64,000 nucleotides of DNA from Ancylostoma caninum (taxonomy: Eukaryota; Nematoda; Chromadorea; Rhabditida; Ancylostomatidae): contig JBAJFG010000099.1 in assembly GCA_037903475.1 (NCBI GenBank), positions 434,001 to 498,000 of the forward strand, in the 5' to 3' direction. Positions within the stretch are counted from its first letter, which is position 1; each line of letters opens with the position of its first letter. Both the position numbers and the translations under genes were made by a program. Below the pieces are notes generated by a model, which was not told where the DNA came from, did not search any database, and was given only the letters and a program-made list of their open reading frames with translations. This document shows positions 11,119-23,879 of the stretch, piece by piece.

Positions 11119-14036
11119 TTAGTACGCCAACGCCATTTCTGAGGGGCTACAATGGGTCACCTTGATCACTGACTCCCGTTGATCTTCGGATGTATCGAGC
11201 GGGTGCCAGCCATCCTTCCATTTGTCCTTCTCGCGTGCCAGAGTCGTCCAATGGATTCTGTCCCTTCGAAGGACACGAAGAGCATTATATCGTTCCTTGA
11301 AGGACTTCGTGAAGAAATCCGACCATCGGGTCGGTGATCTTCCCGCCCGGCGCCTTTCGTTGCGTGGAGTCCAGTCACTGATGTCTCTTGTCCGTTGAAA
11401 TGCATCACGTGTTCGGCCCATCTGATCTTACTTAACTTGGCGGAAGTGGCAGCGTCTCTGATCTTGGATTGTTGACGAGGGGCGAAACTCCGTATTCCAG
11501 TCCTCACTTGCGTGAGAGGGGTTATTCCTAGCATCACCCTCTCGATGGAGCGTTCGACGACGCTGACCGCATTCTCATCCTGCTTGCGTAGCGCCCAGGT
11601 TTCCGAGGCGTACGTCAAAGCAGGGAGAACCGCTGCGTTGAAGGAGTGGGCACGAAGCCTGGTGTTCTTCGTCTTCTTCACTACGTCCTCGATGCTCTTG
11701 TAGGCTCCCCAAGCCGCTTGCTTCCTCCTGCCCAGCTCTGGGGCGAGGTCCTTCATCATGTTAGTTTCCCGACGTAGATATACGTAGCTGCAGCATTTGG
11801 ATGTGGTCGTTCCGTCGAGCGAGAATGGGGCACCCGGGACCCATCGGTTTCTTAGGAACATTGTCTTTGTCAGATTCAGTTGAAAAACGACCCTTCCACA
11901 CACATGGTGAAGTCGCCAGCCATCAACTTGCACGCCCATCTTATTTCATTCTAGTCTTTGCATGACGCCCTCGAGAGTGGCGCTGAAAACTTTTGGTGAC
12001 ACGGTATCGTCTTGCCGAACCCCTCTCTTGACATCGATGATGATGTCGTCGTGGAAAAATCCTGGTCACGAAGTTGCTGTAGAGCTCACGAAATATTATG
12101 ATCTATTGAGTAGGAACGCCCTCGTTGCCCAGGGCTTCCAGGACCGCTTCTGTCTCAATGGCGTCAAAGGCTTTCTTCAAGTCGATGAACGTGAGACAGG
12201 GAGGCGTCTTGTACTCTCGCGATACTTCGATGAGTCTCGTGACCGTATGTATGTGGTCGATCGTACTGAATCCTTTCCGAAACCCTGTTTGCTCGCACGG
12301 CAGTCCTTCATCTAGAGTCTTTTCGATCCTGTTGAGGATCACCCGAGTGAAGAGCTTGTAGACGACGGACAGTAAGCAGATAGGGCGATAATTGCAAATG
12401 TTCTGAGGGTCTCCCTTCTTGTACAGCACCACGGTCCTGCTGGTCTTCCATTGCATGGGCGCTTTGCATTCCAGCTATCGTGTAAAAAGTCTAGCCAATG
12501 TGTTGACACGAATTGGCGGTAGGTTCTTCAGATGTTCTAGTCGAATCCTCTCGGGACCTGGAACTGTACGATTCTTCACCGACTTGATGGCATGTCGGAC
12601 TTCGGAAGGGAGAACCGATGGGACGACACATCTGTCCTCCCCAGAATGACAGGGAGGGAGGTGGATGTGGCTATCGAAGAGATCCGAGTAGAAGTCATGG
12701 ATGACCTTCTCCACTACCCGTCTTGATGAAGGAATTGTTCCGTCTGGAAGTCCGAGGGCGGTCGTCTTGGCCTTACGATTGGAAAAGTCACGGTGGGCGT
12801 TGCGGATGCTTTTCCCTGCCGCTGCGGCTTCGGTCAACACTGCTGTTTGTCTCTCCTTAAGGTCTTCTTTTATCGGTTCTCTGCCCGTTTTGAGAGCTCG
12901 GACGTTAGCTGGTAGTTTCCTACAGCTCTCGCGACTCCACGCTGGCGTATGAGCTCAGGGGTCTCGCAAGACAATCGTCTCTTGGTGGCTCTTGAACCCT
13001 TGGCTTCCTTTGCGCTGTCGCGGAGTAGCTGAACAAGCCGATCGTACTCTTCATCGATGTTGTCGACAACGGCATCCCCCCAAAGCCGGCTAACGAAGCG
13101 AAGAGATCCCAATCTATGACGGGTTTGGGGCTCCTCTTCTTGAATTTCGCGGCTTTCTCTCCTTTGCGCGAGAAGAAGAATCTTGGGCGAAAGAGGCGGT
13201 GGTCTGATCCGGTGTAGAACTTCAACACAACATCGACGTCAGTCAGGCAGAACCTTCGATTGAAGATGATGTGGTCGATCTCATTATGGTACTCTCCACC
13301 TTGTGACTCTCACGTCCATCGAAGAAAGGTTGGCTTCTGAAATTGTGAGTTACCATGGATGGTCTTCGTCGTCATGATAAACTCAGAGAGCCTCTCTCCC
13401 TGTTCGTTCCACTGCAGGCCGTGGGTACCGATGTGAAGTTCCTCAGGCGTTCTCCTAGGAACAATCTTGGTGTTGAAGTCGCCAACGATGATCTTGTAGA
13501 ATGTGTGGTCTTCCCTATAGAACTTCTCCAAAACCACCTAGAAGGCCTCGACCTCGTCGTCGTCGTAGCTGGATATTGAAGCATAGGCAGCGAAGATTGT
13601 CAAGGCCGGTGTGGATCACATCTTCTCAGTCGCAAACGTCCGATTCGGGTTGTTAGCTGTTCGAACGAATCGATATTCATGACCAAGTTCGTACTGACGA
13701 GGACACCGACTCCACCAACTTCTCTACTGTCGCAGGTTCCAAGGAACAGTTCTTCTCCAGTGTCGAAGCTGGCGTTTAGTGGCCGGTGTCTCCTCGTCCG
13801 ATCACGTCGTACCTGATCTTCCTTGCCTGCATCATTGAATCCTCGATGGAAGCCGCTGGTGCAAGCATGCGTGCGTTGAACGTAGAAACTGTCATCATAG
13901 TCCTTCTTGTTTTAGGCAGCTTAGATAATCTCTCGAACCTCGTCCTCGCTGGCGCTGCGGTACCAATGACTTTTCCGAGATCAGGAGAACACTCTTTATT
14001 ATTGCTGTGCCTAGCTTGGATACAATGTAACCCCAC
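11119..14036 (-). pseudogene. RTE-type non-LTR retrotransposon copy 1, endonuclease plus reverse transcriptase, broken
   Basis: Read on the minus strand, the N-terminal part is an apurinic-type endonuclease (TVSTFNARML, then VGDFNTKIVP, then GSDHRLFRPR). The reverse transcriptase follows (NYRPICLLSVVYKLF, TFIDLKKAFDA) with the usual RTE tail (LPALTYASETW, SKIRWAEHVM, SPTRWSDFFTK). The frame is broken many times. The segment that should carry the FADD catalytic box and about 25 flanking residues is missing near 11,900: the text jumps from LHHV to QLNLTKTM. The copy cannot make an active enzyme. RTE elements copy their RNA into nuclear DNA by target-primed reverse transcription. Confidence 0.9.
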
Positions 14037-14039
14037 AGG

Positions 14040-16500
14040 AAATAGTTTGCTGGGCTCTATTCTCCCGTGGGGGGGGGGCTGGGGTAGGATTTCACCGGGA
14101 AGTTAGCCGAGTTTCCCGGGAGTGGCTGATGGAGCTCATTTGTTGGAGACAACTCCGGACCGCCTTTTTTGTACCTCCCGGTCACTTGAATGCAGGGCTT
14201 TTGATCGAATAGATGTACAGGATACAATCTGCAGACACGTAAGCACACCCATGCACACATGCATGAACATACCCTCGCACTGACAGAAGGTATCGATCGT
14301 TCCAGTACTGCAGAGATAGGGTGTTCATTCCCTGAATCCACCCACGTCTCAAGGCAGGCACAGAGCCGCGTTTGATCCGCGATTAGTCCCCTATCTAACC
14401 TCTCACCTGGGGACGCGCCACGTAGCTTCGCGACTGGGATTCATCGTACGAGGGAGATCCGTGGACGGAGGGTGAATGTAAAAAATGTGCTTGTACATTT
14501 TTCACATACAAAGATGTACAGGTAGGAGCAAACATTACTCTTTCCGCAGTGGCATTCAACAAATATTGAGAAAGATTCGAGATCAGCATCGATCGATGAC
14601 TTCGTATCTTCACATTGTGAGGCGAGTCGCTTTCCAAAATGCATCCAATATCCTTCACGAAGCTCCAGTTTCTTCGAAGTAAAGAAATATTTATGAGATA
14701 ATAGAGAAAAGCATAAAAGTCAATGCTCAGAGGCATCATTACATTAAAATTTTCGTTCTAGGTATATCACTGCTTGAGAACACCGTCTGCAAACAGTAGA
14801 TTTTAGAACATTCTTTTTTTGAAATGTGTATGCCCAACGTCGGGTTGTCAGGCATGGCATGCTTAGCTCTCATTTTAGCCACAACATTGAATTTGTCGTA
14901 AATTGAACTTCTTTCGATGATTCCCAACAATAGCGGTGCTTCAACGAAATTGACGGAGGAATTCAGCTATTTCTTAAACGTGAAATCCGGGAAATTCCAT
15001 GGAATTCGAGTATTTTAAAAGAAAACTTCCGGATCAAGACTGGTCAACCCATTGATGCACTCATGGATTCATCAAAAACTAGGGAAACGGGACTTAGAGT
15101 GGTTTGGCCGGAACCTGGTTTAGAAATGAGATCTGACGCAATGCAAACAAGATTTTTGGTTATGTGTTCTCGCGAAAAACTCTTCTGGAGCAGCATTTTA
15201 CGTGAGAAACGTCTTGAAGCACCCACCCAGCTCCCTTCCAGGAGTCTGCTTTCTGCAAATTGTGTGCTCCTAAAATTCCGATTTGAGAAACGCTCAAATT
15301 TGCAACGAATCACTCGAGAAAAGAAGCACCAACAATCCCCTTCAAGACCCTCTGCATGGTCAATATAAAAAAGCGAAAGAAGTAAAACGAAGCTGTAAAA
15401 CTCACCAGCTCCTATTCACCTTCACGAAACTGTCCGATGGTGGAACGCGTTTGAGGTTGTTCATCATTTTGTCCCTGGACAGTCGCCTGAGAGGTGGGTC
15501 AAGTCCTGATGGGCGTCGGTTCACCTAAGAATGAGCTCTAGAAATGAGTGATAATCAGTGAGGACGTGTGGAACAATTTTAGTCCGAAAAAAGGGGTAAT
15601 ATGTATCCTAAAACCTATAATAGCTCAACCCCAGAATAATAACATGGTTGGAAACACACAGATGCCAACAGGAATTATGCTAGTTTTGATTCTGCAGCTT
15701 TTCTTCTAATGTACATGAACGTACACTCGACAATTTAGGCAGAAATCTAACAGGTAGCATTGTTTCGAATTTGTAATCCCCAGGAATTTCGCAGTGGGCA
15801 TCTACCAGTGGCGGACGAAAAATGAGCGGGAAGGGGGGGAGGAATGTGCGTAAAGGTGAGGCAATGAAAAAAGTAAAACAAAAATGACAAAATGTTAATT
15901 ATAATACTAAACAATTGATAAAAATTACTTTAAAAATGAAAATAAAAATAAACAGTTGGAAAACTAGCTACCTACTAGCTCGAAGTTTTTCGTTATTTTG
16001 ATCATTTTGCAAAGTGTTTCCGAGAATTCGGAGAAGAGACGATCAAAACGGAAACCGGAAATATTCGTACACCCATGATTTCCATGGATTGCGCACATTA
16101 TATGAACGGTGACAACGTGGAGTATGTGGGAATTATCGCGAAATTTTTTGTGTTAGAAGTCAAAAATCGATTACACTCTAGTCGTTCACATTATAAAATC
16201 GACTGTAAAGTGGTACCAAGCGGAAAAAGTGAGATTTGATAAGGACAACTCATGGATTAGTTGGAAAGTAGTTGCATTGAAAAATCACAAAATGCTCACG
16301 AATTGTAAAGCTGGAGGTGGAGCGTCGTCGAATTCAATCGTGATGTCATTCTCACTTGCTTCATTGCTGGCTCGCCTGTGAAACATACCACGGAGTCGAG
16401 GCTGGAACATAGTAAATAGTGTGGTCTGATTTATGGTGGTAGGAAAAATAGGTTGTCGGAAAATGATCCTGATATCTTCGCAACTATGTTACTCTGTGGA
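14040..16500. other. Gene-poor stretch with a lone transposon end
   Basis: The first 60 bases are probably the 5' region of the RTE copy and include a G9 run. At 15,806 there is a CAGTGGCGGACG motif like that at 58,589 with no partner nearby. Frames at 14,395-14,739 and 15,063-15,368 have no recognised domain. Confidence 0.4.
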
Positions 16501-17382
16501 ACACAGTACAGGGTGGCCGAAAAGTATGGGCAAAAACGTCATCTTTCCTTTTCTGGCTATAATTATTTTATCTTGCTGCACAACGACGTGAGAAATCTGT
16601 TCCACAAGGAATTTGGAAGTTGCATTCCTTGGCTTCAATACATCCCTTCAACCTTGCCGTAACGAAAACGCCTATGCGCCTCACGTAAACCTCACTAATT
16701 TCTGAGCAGCACTACAGAGTTATCGTTGTACATGTTCTGGGTTCGTGATATTGTGGTTCTCCAGTGTTTCTTCCGTGGAAACTCCAACGGAGGAATCCAA
16801 CGTGCTCAGGTATCGAGTGCGGGAAGACCATGAAATTTTGTTAAGGAATCCGGGGGACGCCTCTTCTACCTGGGTATGCAGTGGAATTTTGGCCTCTTGA
16901 GCTGCAGATTCCCGTTTTCTGAGGAACCGTGTAGGCATCTTCCTGAACCCTCTGGACGAGAACTTCTCCAAGAATCCAGTCTTGCTACAAAGTGGCGTTC
17001 TTTTCGTCGACTTTGTTCATGCAAGCCAGGGATACCATTTCGTTTGTGGTCACTTCCTCAAACCATTACACCGCCTGTATACAACAACCTTGTGACGGAT
17101 TGACCCAAATAGGGAAAATCTTTTCATCAGTTCATAGAACACCTTGGGTGAGGCACACCTATCGAACGCTCAACAACCTCTTCAAGCCGGTGAACTGTGG
17201 CAACAATTTTTTGCCTTAGACATGCAATAGCGGCAAAGTCTCGACTTCTTTATGGCAATTACTTAGACGGAAAAACTTGCAACACTCGAAATTTTGGCTA
17301 TCTTTTTCACGCTCGCTGCTCCGTTTCAAGTGATCCTCTTTCAAATGATCGCAGGAATCCTTCTTATGTTCACTCTCAGGCA

Positions 17383-17610
17383 ATAACACAGGGCGACCCG
17401 ACGGCGAAATCGGCCCGACCGGGCCACCCGAGCTACCAAAAAAGTGGGCGTGGCCTGTTACAGGGGGACCCGAGGGAATTACTTGAACCCTCGGCTGACC
17501 CGAAGGTGTGACAAGAGGCACCGGGCGAGCCGAGGGCAGGGTAGCGAATAACCGGGCGAGCCGAGGGAATGCTGAAATTTTTCGGGCGACCCGAAGGCAT
17601 TTATTGCAGG
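17383..17610. repeat. Left sub-terminal cluster of GGGCGACCCGA-type motifs
   Basis: Variants of GGGCGACCCGACGG, GGGCGAGCCGAGGG and CGGGCGACCCGAAGGC recur every 20-60 bases. The core GGGC(G)ACCCG is close to a palindrome, as expected of a protein-binding site repeated near a transposon end. A matching cluster in mostly inverted sense lies at 19,540-19,780. Confidence 0.75.
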
Positions 17611-17679
17611 ATTGAGAGCATTCGAAGTGAATACCTTCAGTCATGAGCAATTGAGAAATATGTTTGTACAAAGTTACAG

Positions 17680-17716
17680 CTCGAAGTGACGGCGTCACAA
17701 ACGCCGTCACTTCGAG
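17680..17716. other. Perfect 16-bp hairpin
   Basis: CTCGAAGTGACGGCGT is followed by five bases (CACAA) and then its exact reverse complement. It lies just inside the left motif cluster of the nested element. Confidence 0.9.
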
Positions 17717-18640
17717 TGGTAACGAAGATGATTCAGAAAGTATCCATTTTCTGTTCCTTTACAAAAATTTCCTTCAACAACCTAACCAACAAAAGATTAC
17801 GAGCGAGAAATAAAAGGAGATTTTATCATGCAAAAAACCAAGAGTACAAATTTCAGTAAAGGACGGATAATTGATAAACAAACCCGATTCATTCTTCAAT
17901 CACAAGTTTGCATAGTACACCACAAATTTTCGAGTAAAGGAAACCGGGTGTGACGAAACAGCTGCGGGTAACATTCTGTTTACAAAAGCATGAACGGAAA
18001 GATTCCTCTTAATAAATGATGCGTAATGATCGCTCATAGAAGTTTCTATCTGCTAAGCATGAGTCCGATCTCCTCAGAATGTACCAGGTCCAATAAATGG
18101 AAAATGGCTGGCTCAGTGGCTCATAAATTATCGTCTCAATTAGTGCCATCAATGTACTTTTTTCAGACGATATCCAATGCACTTTTTTCAGACGATATCG
18201 TCCCACCCACCCCCCCCCCTCTTAAAGCTAGGTGCTCAGGGCTTGATGCTCAGTGGAAGCGACCCGCCTCTGCACACTCTTCAACCACTGCTCGAGGATT
18301 GAACTTTAGTTAAAAGTTCATAAATGAGTTTTCATATGGGATATTAAAAAGGCAAAGTCTTGTGGCATATTCTTTCGGGTTATGCAGCCTTGGCCGATCT
18401 TCAAAAATCCATCGGAAGCGTACGCGTGCGTTTGACTCACCCATCTAGTATAAGTACTACATACACATCTAGTATATCCCTTTGGAACAAATGACTAATA
18501 CTAATGGGCAACACTGTTCTTGTTCATACTCTAGTTCTAACACGTTCACGTGAAGAAGCAAACTTATTGTCTGATATGCTCATCCTTCCATAGTGATATC
18601 AAGACCTTACGATAACGCAATATCGAAGCAAATCATTTAG

Positions 18641-19293
18641 TACCTGCGTCTACCGAGAAGAGGTTATCGAGTGGTAAGTGACTTCTTTGGGCATAATACG
18701 GGAATGTTCTGCTACTACTCCGGTATAACAACCCTGGTTGAACCGTGACTAAACTTGTACAATCTGAACCCAATGTTTAAGACTTTGTGGAGGACATGCT
18801 AGGCTATGAATGGAAAGAAGTCCAGAACGGCCAAGCAGAAGAAGGGAACGAGTCAAGGTAACCTTCAATATTATAACCATGTGTTTCACACGTTTACAAT
18901 GATCTTGATCATTTTAGTTTGCACATCGGACTCGGGAACAGTAGTGAAGAGCGTGAAGAAGCTCTCGCTATTTTGTGGAGAGAACGAATGGACTGGCGCA
19001 CTGACCTATTCAAGGCATTGCAGAAAGCGCTGTGTATTATTATTATTTTTTACTCTGAGTCTTCTCATGTGCATGGAAACAATTTCCATTTTTTCAGAAG
19101 AGATGTGCGTTCGTATAAGTATGAGATCAAAGACGGAAAAGGCATGTGGGTGGCCAACGACGTAAGTTGTGGGTGTACGTACAAAAACAGTTGTGCCCTA
19201 ATGAAAAGAGTCATTCAGCACAATGCAAAGAGAACAGGATACGATCTCCCGAATAAGGATGTGAACAATTATGAGGTTACAAACATCTTTTAG
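18641..19293 (+). CDS. Spliced gene of unknown function inside the 2.41-kb element
   Basis: Exons: 18,641-18,673 (tentative), 18,781-18,857, 18,918-19,031 and 19,098-19,293 ending TAG. Joined in phase they encode an acidic protein with DFVEDMLGYEWKEV, NSSEEREEALAILW, DWRTDLFKALQKAL, then RDVRSYKYEIKDGKGMW and a Cys-containing tail (SCGCTYKNSC). Only one reading stays open through all three junctions, which argues for a real gene. The 18,781 acceptor (TTTAAG) is weak, and the start lies further 5' or is missing. There is no transposase motif and I recognise no family. Membrane segments are absent. Confidence 0.5.
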
Positions 19294-19539
19294 CACGCAT
19301 ATACGATACTATTGGTGGAGAATCCTGTTTAGGTCGATCGGAGTTCATAGAAAAGGACTACTGAAGAGCAATCCTTCCTTTGATTTTGATTTTGATTGAA
19401 ATAAAGATCGAAAAAATTCTTTGTTCATGTCAGATGCATATGCATCCCGACTGGATAAGCTCCAGAACGTTCGTGAAGGTGTGGTACAGGGTATCCAGTA
19501 TCCGGGGCAGGCTATATGGCAGGTGAGCAAGCGAACCGA

Positions 19540-19780
19540 CGGCGATACCCGGAAGACGCAATGGCGATTATCGGGTCACCCGATCCGGCTTCCTTGGTCC
19601 GCCACCTAAACACCCTCGGGTCGCTCTGTTCTCGTCGTCGGCTCGCCCGATCCTGAAAACAGGCTTTCAAGTTCGGGCAACCCGAACACAACTACAGTGC
19701 GACCCGACAGCCATTACTGAGCGACCCGAGGATAACGCGTCGGGTCACTGGGTAATCGCCGTCGGGTCGCCCTGTGTTAT
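19540..19780. repeat. Right sub-terminal cluster of GGGTCGC/GCGACCCGA motifs
   Basis: At least eight GC-rich blocks (for example TCGGGTCACCCGA, GTTCGGGCAACCCGAAC and GAGCGACCCGAGG) precede the right terminal repeat, mirroring the left cluster. Confidence 0.75.
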
Positions 19781-20957
19781 TGCCTGAGCTGATTGGGGAC
19801 GACCCGATTTTTTTTCATTTTGAAATATTCCCTTCAGCATTCCATAGCTCGATGATCTTCTTCGCTGTTCACAAAAGAGCTTTGAAATTGCCTGTCTGTT
19901 GCTCCAGTGGACTCTCCAGACTGCGCGAGGGTTACAATGAATTCGCAGTGCGAGCGCGCTCACAAGACTTAAGGCAGTGCCTCACCTCAGACACACCGGT
20001 GTTCGAGGCACCGCTCCCCTTTCACGGGCAGGCCGCAATGCGAACATCGGTGCGATCGATGAGATCACCTGAGTTGTATGGAAAAACATGCCGCTTCCTT
20101 GCCGAGAAACTCGTCCGCGCCATGTGGAGTTGGTCCTCGAAAGCGGGTTTTTGACAGTTTTATCAAAAATCATATACATAGTTGAACTCAGCGTGTCGAG
20201 CTGGTCCAGATTCTGTTAATATCCCAGAATCGACAATGAGGTGAGACACAGTCTTTAAGAAATCCAACTGAGCTATAGGTCAAAAGGAAGAGGGTTTTAT
20301 GGGGCGTTCTTAAAATGTGTGAAACGAAGATGTGATAAAAGTGGAAAATAAGAAAATAAGAGCGCCAAATGTGCCAAATGAGGCGCCCATACTTTTTGGC
20401 CATCCTGTGGATCTGATATCTGCAACGGCAGCATCACCGTTATCGCATCATATGGAAGAAAAAAGGTATGAACCGTAAGATTGACACTAATTCCCTTTTC
20501 AATCAGGATCAGTTATATTTCCGGGAAGGTTGAATGAAAAGGAAGATTGAAGGAATTGAAGGAAGCACGCTCGTCACGTTTGAATGTGTTTTGAAATCCT
20601 GTCCTATTCATCACTTATCATGAGGATCGTTAGAAATTCGTAACCTAGCAACTGCGAAAATTATTCGAAAGTATAGGTGATGACAACAGGATAATGGTAA
20701 TTGAGAGTTGAGAAGACTGTTGTGTCCTAGTTGCACGAGCGGGATTCGATCAAATTTTAGCTCCATTTTTATCTTGAATTTATGCACACAAGGCGTTACT
20801 ACAAGGTAAGTGAGCTGAAAAGCTTTATGGCTCTTATTCTCAGGGTTTGATAAACTTACACTGAAGTAGGCACGTGAAGCTGTGAGGCGATGCAGTGCTA
20901 TCGAACTCGCAAAAAAGCAACATTTCCGCCACACTTACGACTTCTTGAGAAACATTT

Positions 20958-22723
20958 ACGCCGTTATTGTAGTCTGAGCATGAGATAATGTTGACCATTG
21001 CATTGCATGGATATAGTTAAATGTCAACAAATCCTCTTTATCGTGCACTGTTAAGTGAGAAAGTATAAGAAACTCAGTGCAAAGCCCTTATATCCCTCAG
21101 AAATACTGCATTTGTGCGACGTGCAAATGTTAAATAGTGCTCTATCTGGAGATAGCGCAAAAAAAAAATAGCTGTAACTCTCTATACAGAACTCCTCAGA
21201 AAATTTGAACTATGAATACGAAATCAGCGTCAGAAACTGCATCTAGTAGTCCACATCGCATCACGAATGGCCGCGGCCACGAGCATCCTTCCCTTGTAAG
21301 CAAATTGCTTCCACCTCTGCTCTACATTTCATAGGTACTATCTTGCTGCATGACAAGTACAACGTGGCAAGCACTACTACGTGTTGAAGACATAAGTTAT
21401 GTACGTACGTAGTTATATGTCATTTAATTAGATTGTATTGTCAGTTAATTAGATTTAGGTCCAATAAAGACATCTGAAGCAAACAGGAATGAAGTAGTGT
21501 CTAGGAGGAGTCCTTACCAACTACGAAAACAGTATTCGCAAATAAGCCCTTGCACAGTGATGAAAAAGTGATCAGTTGACAAGTGCACGAATATATACTA
21601 GAGCATTGCTCATTGCGAGAAGCCTGGTAATCTTTTCTATCCAGATCGCAGGGGTAGCCACAGGAATGCTACATACCCGCGATTTCTGTGCCTCCCTTGC
21701 GAACTTTGTGATAAGTGTTGCGCAGGTGTCGCTTCCAGCTCGCACGGCCATTTCCAACGCAGTTAATCCATCTTCGTTCCTCATTTCAAGCATCTGCAAT
21801 ATTAGTTTTCAACAGGGCGAGCCTCTGTAATCTTCAGTTAGCGAATGAAATCTTTGAAAGATCAGTGGAACGTCACTACCACTTTATTCTTTTCCCGATA
21901 TCATGAAGCATGGTTAAAGTGCACTTATTGAAAGCAAGGCTTTAGCCTTAAAGAACACAACAATCTGTCACTGCATTGAGAAAGAAATGGTTACCCTTTC
22001 ACAATTTTGGACATACATACAATATTTCTCGGCGTGGCATTCTCATAGGAACTTGACTCATAGGAATTCTCATAGGATAAATTGATCCTGGTTGGAGCGG
22101 GCAATAATGGCAAGTGTCGACTATTTTTCCAAGCATCAGTGAACTGTCAAGTTTTACACAGGAAATTGCTTATTCCTTGGGTTTTTTTTCATTAATTCAC
22201 AGTTTACTGTATTCTCAGCCGCTACACCGAGGATAACTCTTCGATGTCCTAAATCCATAGCATGTGCCCTAGAAGGCGAAAAGCGTCACCTGCCAAAGAG
22301 TTCCTCTCTCGACAGCCATTGTGAGGATTCCTTTCACATGTAGAATCCGATTTTCTGCTGCAGCAAGCATTAAAGCGGAGTTTCCATGCGAATCCTGCCA
22401 CATGATGTCAAGAAATGCCTGAAAGAGATCAGCATTTTATAGTGCTCGAGCGTTTAAACAAATTTTTAGAGTAGGCGCTACCACCTACTGGACATCCCAC
22501 TGGTCTTCTGGAGCAAAAATGTAGGTATCGATCCAATAATTTCGGTCAGCAATGATGGCGCATACTTATGTACTTATGTATCCGCAGCCGATATTAAGCT
22601 ATGGTAACATGGGAAAAACGCGGTAATTCCTGCCCTTTCCCCACGATTTTTCTTGTAAAGCGTACAGTCTTCGAAACCAGGTGGATTTATGTTGCAGAGC
22701 AGCCTTCTGCATTTATTCGCACC
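20958..22723 (-). CDS. Ankyrin-repeat protein, two exons certain, gene partial
   Basis: Minus-strand exons 22,418-22,290 (43 codons) and 21,793-21,677 (39 codons) both have consensus borders and phase-0 junctions. Each carries an ankyrin repeat: DSHGNSALMLAAAENR in the first and NEDGLTALEMAVRAGSDT in the second. Ankyrin repeats are protein-binding helical hairpins. A short exon ending KNDVIE at 22,723 joins in phase ahead of the first repeat. An exon-like block at 21,045-20,958 lies downstream but its phase does not fit. The rest of the protein is not identified, so the gene could be an adaptor, a channel or another ankyrin protein. Introns are long and repeat-filled, as in host genes. Confidence 0.6.
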
Positions 22724-23059
22724 TCGATTACGTCATTCTTTTGTGGCTGTCGCCGATTGTTTCGAAAAAAGTTATCTGCTTCAAATTCGCCCATAGAAGA
22801 GTTGCAAGGGCTTAATTTTAGGTATTCAGCATATCAGGGTAGGATGTAATAATTGTTTGAGTAATAATGAGGCCACTTCCAATACCGATCCCAAACACCA
22901 CGTACCCTCCCTACACCCCTCCCCCTTCCTCCCCAGCCTCTCTGGAAATGGTTCTCCAAACGTTTCGAAACAGTTTACAAAGTAGACAAATTCTTGTGGT
23001 AGCTCACTCCTGCTCTTTGTTTTAATCCGCCTATCACATGGTCTTCCGTTTTTATTTAG

Positions 23060-23870
23060 ATTCGAATATCAATCTTCTAATAACTTTATTCCTGAAAACC
23101 TGTCCGAGGTCCCCAAAGTGGCAGGAACGTGTTTCTTTCTACACTCCCCATCCCATCCCCACTCTCCTTCACCTTCGTCACTGTCCCCGCCCCCCTCCCT
23201 ACCCCAAGGAGTGCTTCTTCGACGTTCAACAACAACGGAAGTTACCACGAGTAGTGTGTTTGGCAACATGTCACTCCTATCCAGATGCACTCCTTGCTCA
23301 TTAGCAATATTCACAATCACGGTCTTTAGCGTACTCTTAGCTGTTGGTTTAGCTATCACTATACTTCCCTTCATTTCTAGTATCAAGAGGCACCCACGCA
23401 CCCTGCTTAACAGGTGCTTAGTGAGTGCGAATTCATTGGAGCAAGTTCGGCGCTCAGATATTCAAATATCAATCGTCCAATAACTTTATTCCAGAAAACC
23501 TGTCCGAGGTCCCCAAAGTGGCAAGAACCCTAGTGCTTCATTCTACACTCTCCATCCCATCCCCACTCTCCCGTCTTCACCTCGCGTTCGTCAGTGTCCC
23601 CCCCCCCCCCGCCCCCCACTCCCAAAGAGTGCTTCTTCGACGTTCAACAACAACGGAAGTTATCACGAGTGGTGTGTTGGACAACAGAGTCACTCCTATC
23701 CAGATGCGCTTCTTGCTCATTAGCAATATTCACAATCACGGCCTTTAGCGTACTCTTAGCTGTTAGTTTAGCTATCACTACACTTCCCCTCATTTCTAGT
23801 ATCAAGGGGCACCCACGCACCCTGCTTAACAGGTGCTTAGTGAGTGCGAATTCATTGGAGCAAGTTCGGC
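23060..23870. repeat. Tandem duplication of a 400-bp unit
   Basis: The unit 23,060-23,459 is followed directly by a second copy from 23,460 to about 23,870 at roughly 90% identity. Both contain TAACTTTATTCC, CCTGTCCGAGGTCCCCAAAG and CGACGTTCAACAACAACGG. The second has an expanded C run (near 23,600). Long paired open frames here are products of the repeat. Confidence 0.9.
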
Positions 23871-23879
23871 GATATTCTT

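Larger units (their letters stand above)
17375..19788 (+). mobile_element. 2.41-kb inverted-repeat element nested in the mariner copy
   Basis: Perfect 33-bp terminal inverted repeats begin CTCAGGCAATAACACAGGGC. Inside each end lies a cluster of CGGG(C/T)(G/C)ACCCGA-type GC-rich blocks, and a spliced gene occupies the right half. Host mariner sequence resumes on both sides. No long target duplication is seen; at most the two bases AG are shared. The layout matches the 3.06-kb element at 7,174 although the sequences differ. The transposon superfamily is not determined. Confidence 0.75.
16509..20407 (-). mobile_element. Decayed mariner transposon interrupted by another element
   Basis: The left end CAGGGTGGCCGAAAAGTATGG is mirrored at the right end with two mismatches; a TA precedes the left end. 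Minus-strand translation gives mariner transposase debris in order: a KSGRPQS linker motif near 19,800, a basic second-helix stretch with ASVKKIAKISS near 17,320, a VTTNEMVSLACMNK stretch near 17,040, and a C-terminal RLKGCIEAKECNFQ near 16,630. Stops and frameshifts are frequent. The 2.41-kb element at 17,375-19,788 splits the transposase just after the SGRP motif. Confidence 0.7.

Noticed and set aside
17383..19780. CRISPR-like spaced repeats
   Set aside because: The GGGCGACCCGA motifs vary in sequence and spacing, lie in inverted clusters at transposon ends, and the genome is eukaryotic.
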